From contig CAWEDP010000002.1 of NCBI GenBank assembly GCA_963807925.1, forward strand, positions 1,736,001-1,800,000: a stretch of DNA of 64,000 nt, read 5' to 3'. The translations under genes were made by a program, and so were the position numbers. Each line of letters begins with the position of its first letter. The first letter of the stretch is position 1. The notes beneath the pieces were generated by a model, which was given only the letters and a program-made list of their open reading frames with translations, was not told the origin of the DNA and did no database searches. Below are positions 62,128-64,000 of the stretch, piece by piece. The stretch is from CAWEDP01 sp963807925. Lineage in GTDB: Bacteria > Acidobacteriota > Vicinamibacteria > Vicinamibacterales > CAVVIG01.

Positions 62128-62213
62128 GGCTAAAGCCGGACACTACGGGTTCACGGGTCCGGCTGAAGCCGGACACTACGTCAACTCCGGTAGTGTCCGG
62201 CTTCAGCCGGACC
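62128..62213. repeat. REP cluster: half unit, direct unit and inverted unit
   Basis: The completion of the IS-split REP (62128-62146) is followed by a full unit at 62156-62179 and an inverted unit at 62190-62213 (GTAGTGTCCGGCTTCAGCCGGACC). The last two form a head-to-head pair like a BIME and could fold into a long hairpin. It occupies the gap between the IS and the next gene. Confidence 0.88.
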
Positions 62214-62233
62214 CACCGCGCCATCGCTCACCG

Positions 62234-62596
62234 CTAATGCACGCTCGTCGACGCCGGCGGCAGCGCCTGCGACTTGATTACGCGCGCGATCATGCCGTCG
62301 AGCGCGGGTTTCTCGATGTCGAAGGGGCCCGCAACGGCGGCGCCGAGCGTGATCTCGATCGCAATCACCACCCCGCCCTCCTCGTACGGGTTCACAATCC
62401 AGCTCAGACCGCGCAGCGACACGTGCGGGGCGGAGTCCGCAGGGTGCTTCTGGCGGTGCATCGCCCGCAGCATGGCTTCGAGCACCACCCGCACGTCCCC
62501 GTCGTCCCACGCCGCCGGCGTCCGCTCGGGCGCATCCACCGTCTGCGTCGTCGCCGCGTCGGTGCCGCGCAGCCACACGTCCACCTGAAACGTCAT
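62234..62596 (-). CDS. Small conserved-type protein, unknown function
   Basis: This 120-aa protein has its ATG at 62596 overlapping the YyaL stop (ATGA). The sequence MTFQVDVWLRGTDAATTQTV, WDDGDVRVVLEAMLRAMHRQKHP and SLRGLSWIVNPYEEGGVVIAIEI suggests a compact alpha/beta fold with no signal peptide or catalytic motif. I do not recognise the family. Coupling to yyaL is the only functional hint. Confidence 0.7.
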   Translation of the reverse strand: MTFQVDVWLRGTDAATTQTVDAPERTPAAWDDGDVRVVLEAMLRAMHRQKHPADSAPHVSLRGLSWIVNPYEEGGVVIAIEITLGAAVAGPFDIEKPALDGMIARVIKSQALPPASTSVH

Positions 62597-64000
62597 GCCA
62601 ACACCTCTTCGAGAGCCGCCGGATCGCCGACCGGCGCCTGACAGGCGAAGTCCCGGCAGACGTAGGCGGCTGCACCGTCCACCGGCGCCCGCATGGCCGC
62701 CACCGCCGGCATCAGCGCGGCGAGCCGATCCCTGAACCTCTCCGCCACCTCGACGACGATGGCGAACGGCAGGTACTTGCGCGCGACGACGCGCGAGAGC
62801 GCATCGCGATCGGCATCCGCGCCGACGATGACGATCTGCTGCAGGCCGGCCAGCGAGGTCGAGAGTGCCGCGCTCATCATCGGCACCGCGCGGCCCGTCT
62901 GTTCGAGCCGCGAGCCGAAGGCGCCGAGCGTGCGCTCGATCTTCGACGCCCGATCCGCATTGGCCCCGGGGCCCTCCCCGACCAGATGCGTGAGGCGCAG
63001 CAGATTCAGCACGGAGACCGAGCTCGCCGACGGCTCGGCGCCGTCGTACTCCTCCTTCATCCGCAGCAGGATGGTGGGATCGCGGCCGGTCGTGCTGAAC
63101 CAGCCGCCGCCCCGATCGTCCCAGAACCGCGCATCCTGCTCCCGCTGCAGCGCGTCCGCCCACTCGAGCCACGCCGGATCGCCGTCGGCCTCGACGAGCT
63201 CGAGCAGTCCGAACACGAGATAGGCGTAGTCTTCGGCGTATCCGTCGATCTCGGCGTGACCGTCGCGATAGCGGCGCAGCAGTCGTCCCGTGTCGGGATT
63301 CCAGAGGCGGTCGCGGATGAACGAGGCGGCGCGCCGGGCGGCGTCGAGATAAGCGCCCGCGCCCCGGCAGACGCGCGAGGCGCGCGCGAAGGCGGCGATC
63401 ATCAGCCCGTTCCAGGCCGTCAGCACCTTGTCGTCGAGAGACGGCCGCGGCCGCTCGAGCCGCGCCTCGAACAGGCGCACCCGCGCCCGACGCACGACGG
63501 CCTCGAGCTCTTCCACGGATCGGCCCGTGCGAGCGGCGATGTCGTCGAACGACTGCGACACGTACAGCAGGTTCTTGCCGACGAACTCCTGCTGCGGATC
63601 CTGCGGCGCGTTGCCGTTCGCCTCGATGCCGAACCGCCGCCCGACAATGGCGGCGTCCTCGGCGCCGAGGAGAGCGTCGATCTCGTCGGCGCGCCAGAGA
63701 TAGAACGCGCCCTCCATCTTGTGCGCGTCGGGACGGCCCGCCTGCTCCGGCGGGATGCTGTCGGCGTCCTCGGCGGAATAGAAGCCGCCGGCCGCGTCGG
63801 TCATCTGGCGCATCACGTACTGCAGCGTGTCCTCGGCGACGTCGAGATGGAAGGCGTCGCCGGTCGCCTGCGCCGCTTCGAGATACGCGAGCACGAGCTG
63901 CGCCTGGTCGTAGAGCATCTTCTCGAAGTGCGGCACGCGCCACGCGGCATCGACCGAGTAGCGATGGAAGCCGCCGCCGACGTGATCCCGCATCCCGCCG
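62593..64000 (-). CDS. YyaL/DUF255 thioredoxin-domain protein, C-terminal part (runs off the right edge)
   Basis: The visible 469 residues start within the (alpha/alpha)6-like domain: DHVGGGFHRYSVDAAWRVPHFEKMLYDQAQL is the family hallmark. FYSAEDADSIPPEQAG and LTAWNGLMIAAFARASRV follow, and the end carries YVCRDFACQAPV. The N-terminal thioredoxin domain lies outside the window. Proteins of this family (SSP411/YyaL) have no settled function. The frame is open and undamaged to the edge. Confidence 0.88.
   Translation of the reverse strand, partial: GGMRDHVGGGFHRYSVDAAWRVPHFEKMLYDQAQLVLAYLEAAQATGDAFHLDVAEDTLQYVMRQMTDAAGGFYSAEDADSIPPEQAGRPDAHKMEGAFYLWRADEIDALLGAEDAAIVGRRFGIEANGNAPQDPQQEFVGKNLLYVSQSFDDIAARTGRSVEELEAVVRRARVRLFEARLERPRPSLDDKVLTAWNGLMIAAFARASRVCRGAGAYLDAARRAASFIRDRLWNPDTGRLLRRYRDGHAEIDGYAEDYAYLVFGLLELVEADGDPAWLEWADALQREQDARFWDDRGGGWFSTTGRDPTILLRMKEEYDGAEPSASSVSVLNLLRLTHLVGEGPGANADRASKIERTLGAFGSRLEQTGRAVPMMSAALSTSLAGLQQIVIVGADADRDALSRVVARKYLPFAIVVEVAERFRDRLAALMPAVAAMRAPVDGAAAYVCRDFACQAPVGDPAALEEVLA

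Noticed and set aside
1..64000. tRNA, rRNA, riboswitch or replication-origin signals
   Set aside because: I looked for cloverleaf-like and known conserved cores by eye and saw none. A covariance-model scan would be needed to exclude small RNAs.

Overview
This is a high-GC, densely coded bacterial window. I infer Acidobacteriota, probably class Vicinamibacteria. The reasons are the base composition, several gene families known from that group, and a dispersed palindromic repeat (core GTCCGGCTNAAGCCGGAC) that when translated gives the peptides VRLKPDT or VSGFSRT. No rRNA or marker gene is present to confirm this. Many neighbouring genes are coupled by 4-nt ATGA or GTGA overlaps, which I used to choose starts.

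Layout. (1) 1-0.2 kb: the edge of a zinc-ribbon gene. (2) 0.2-14.4 kb: a peptide-modification-type cluster read leftward. It holds a 66-aa candidate precursor with two Cys, an S24/S26 peptidase, an HPr-kinase-like P-loop protein, a PqqD-like peptide chaperone, two large paralogous secreted proteins and a SPASM radical SAM enzyme. A methyltransferase, a membrane glycosyltransferase, a YdcF protein and a lipoprotein follow. A divergent nucleotidyltransferase-fold gene lies on the other side of the precursor. (3) 14.2-52.0 kb: a long leftward surface-polysaccharide locus. It contains about a dozen glycosyltransferases, methyltransferases, a hexapeptide acyltransferase, Gfo/Idh and DegT nucleotide-sugar enzymes, a CapK-like ligase, a Wzy-like polymerase in frame with a glycosyltransferase, a Wzm/Wzt ABC exporter, an O-antigen-ligase/TPR protein, a WecA-type initiating transferase, a carbamoyltransferase, AsnB, Wzc and Wza. 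Embedded in it are a MauE-thioredoxin fusion and a 14-cysteine Tat-type secreted protein. (4) 52.4-54.1 kb: a membrane glycosyltransferase-like gene. (5) 54.2-59.7 kb: a rightward lasso-peptide cluster in the order RRE, cyclase, 58-aa precursor, HPr-kinase-like, B2 protease, nucleotidyltransferase-fold protein, second PqqD. (6) 59.7-64 kb: DUF192, a REP-associated tyrosine transposase (RAYT) flanked by REP palindromes, an intact IS4-family element inserted into a REP with a 10-bp target duplication, a small conserved gene and the 3' part of a YyaL/DUF255 gene.

Two genome-scale features cut across these regions. REP palindromes occur inside at least three genes and are read through in frame. 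In addition, about 17 single-base frameshifts interrupt otherwise well-preserved genes. Five show the same change, an extra G turning AGTAC into AGGTAC, and a sixth is a missing base at GTAC. This looks more like a systematic base-calling or assembly artefact than mass pseudogenisation. I give frameshifted genes as whole genes and state where the shift lies.
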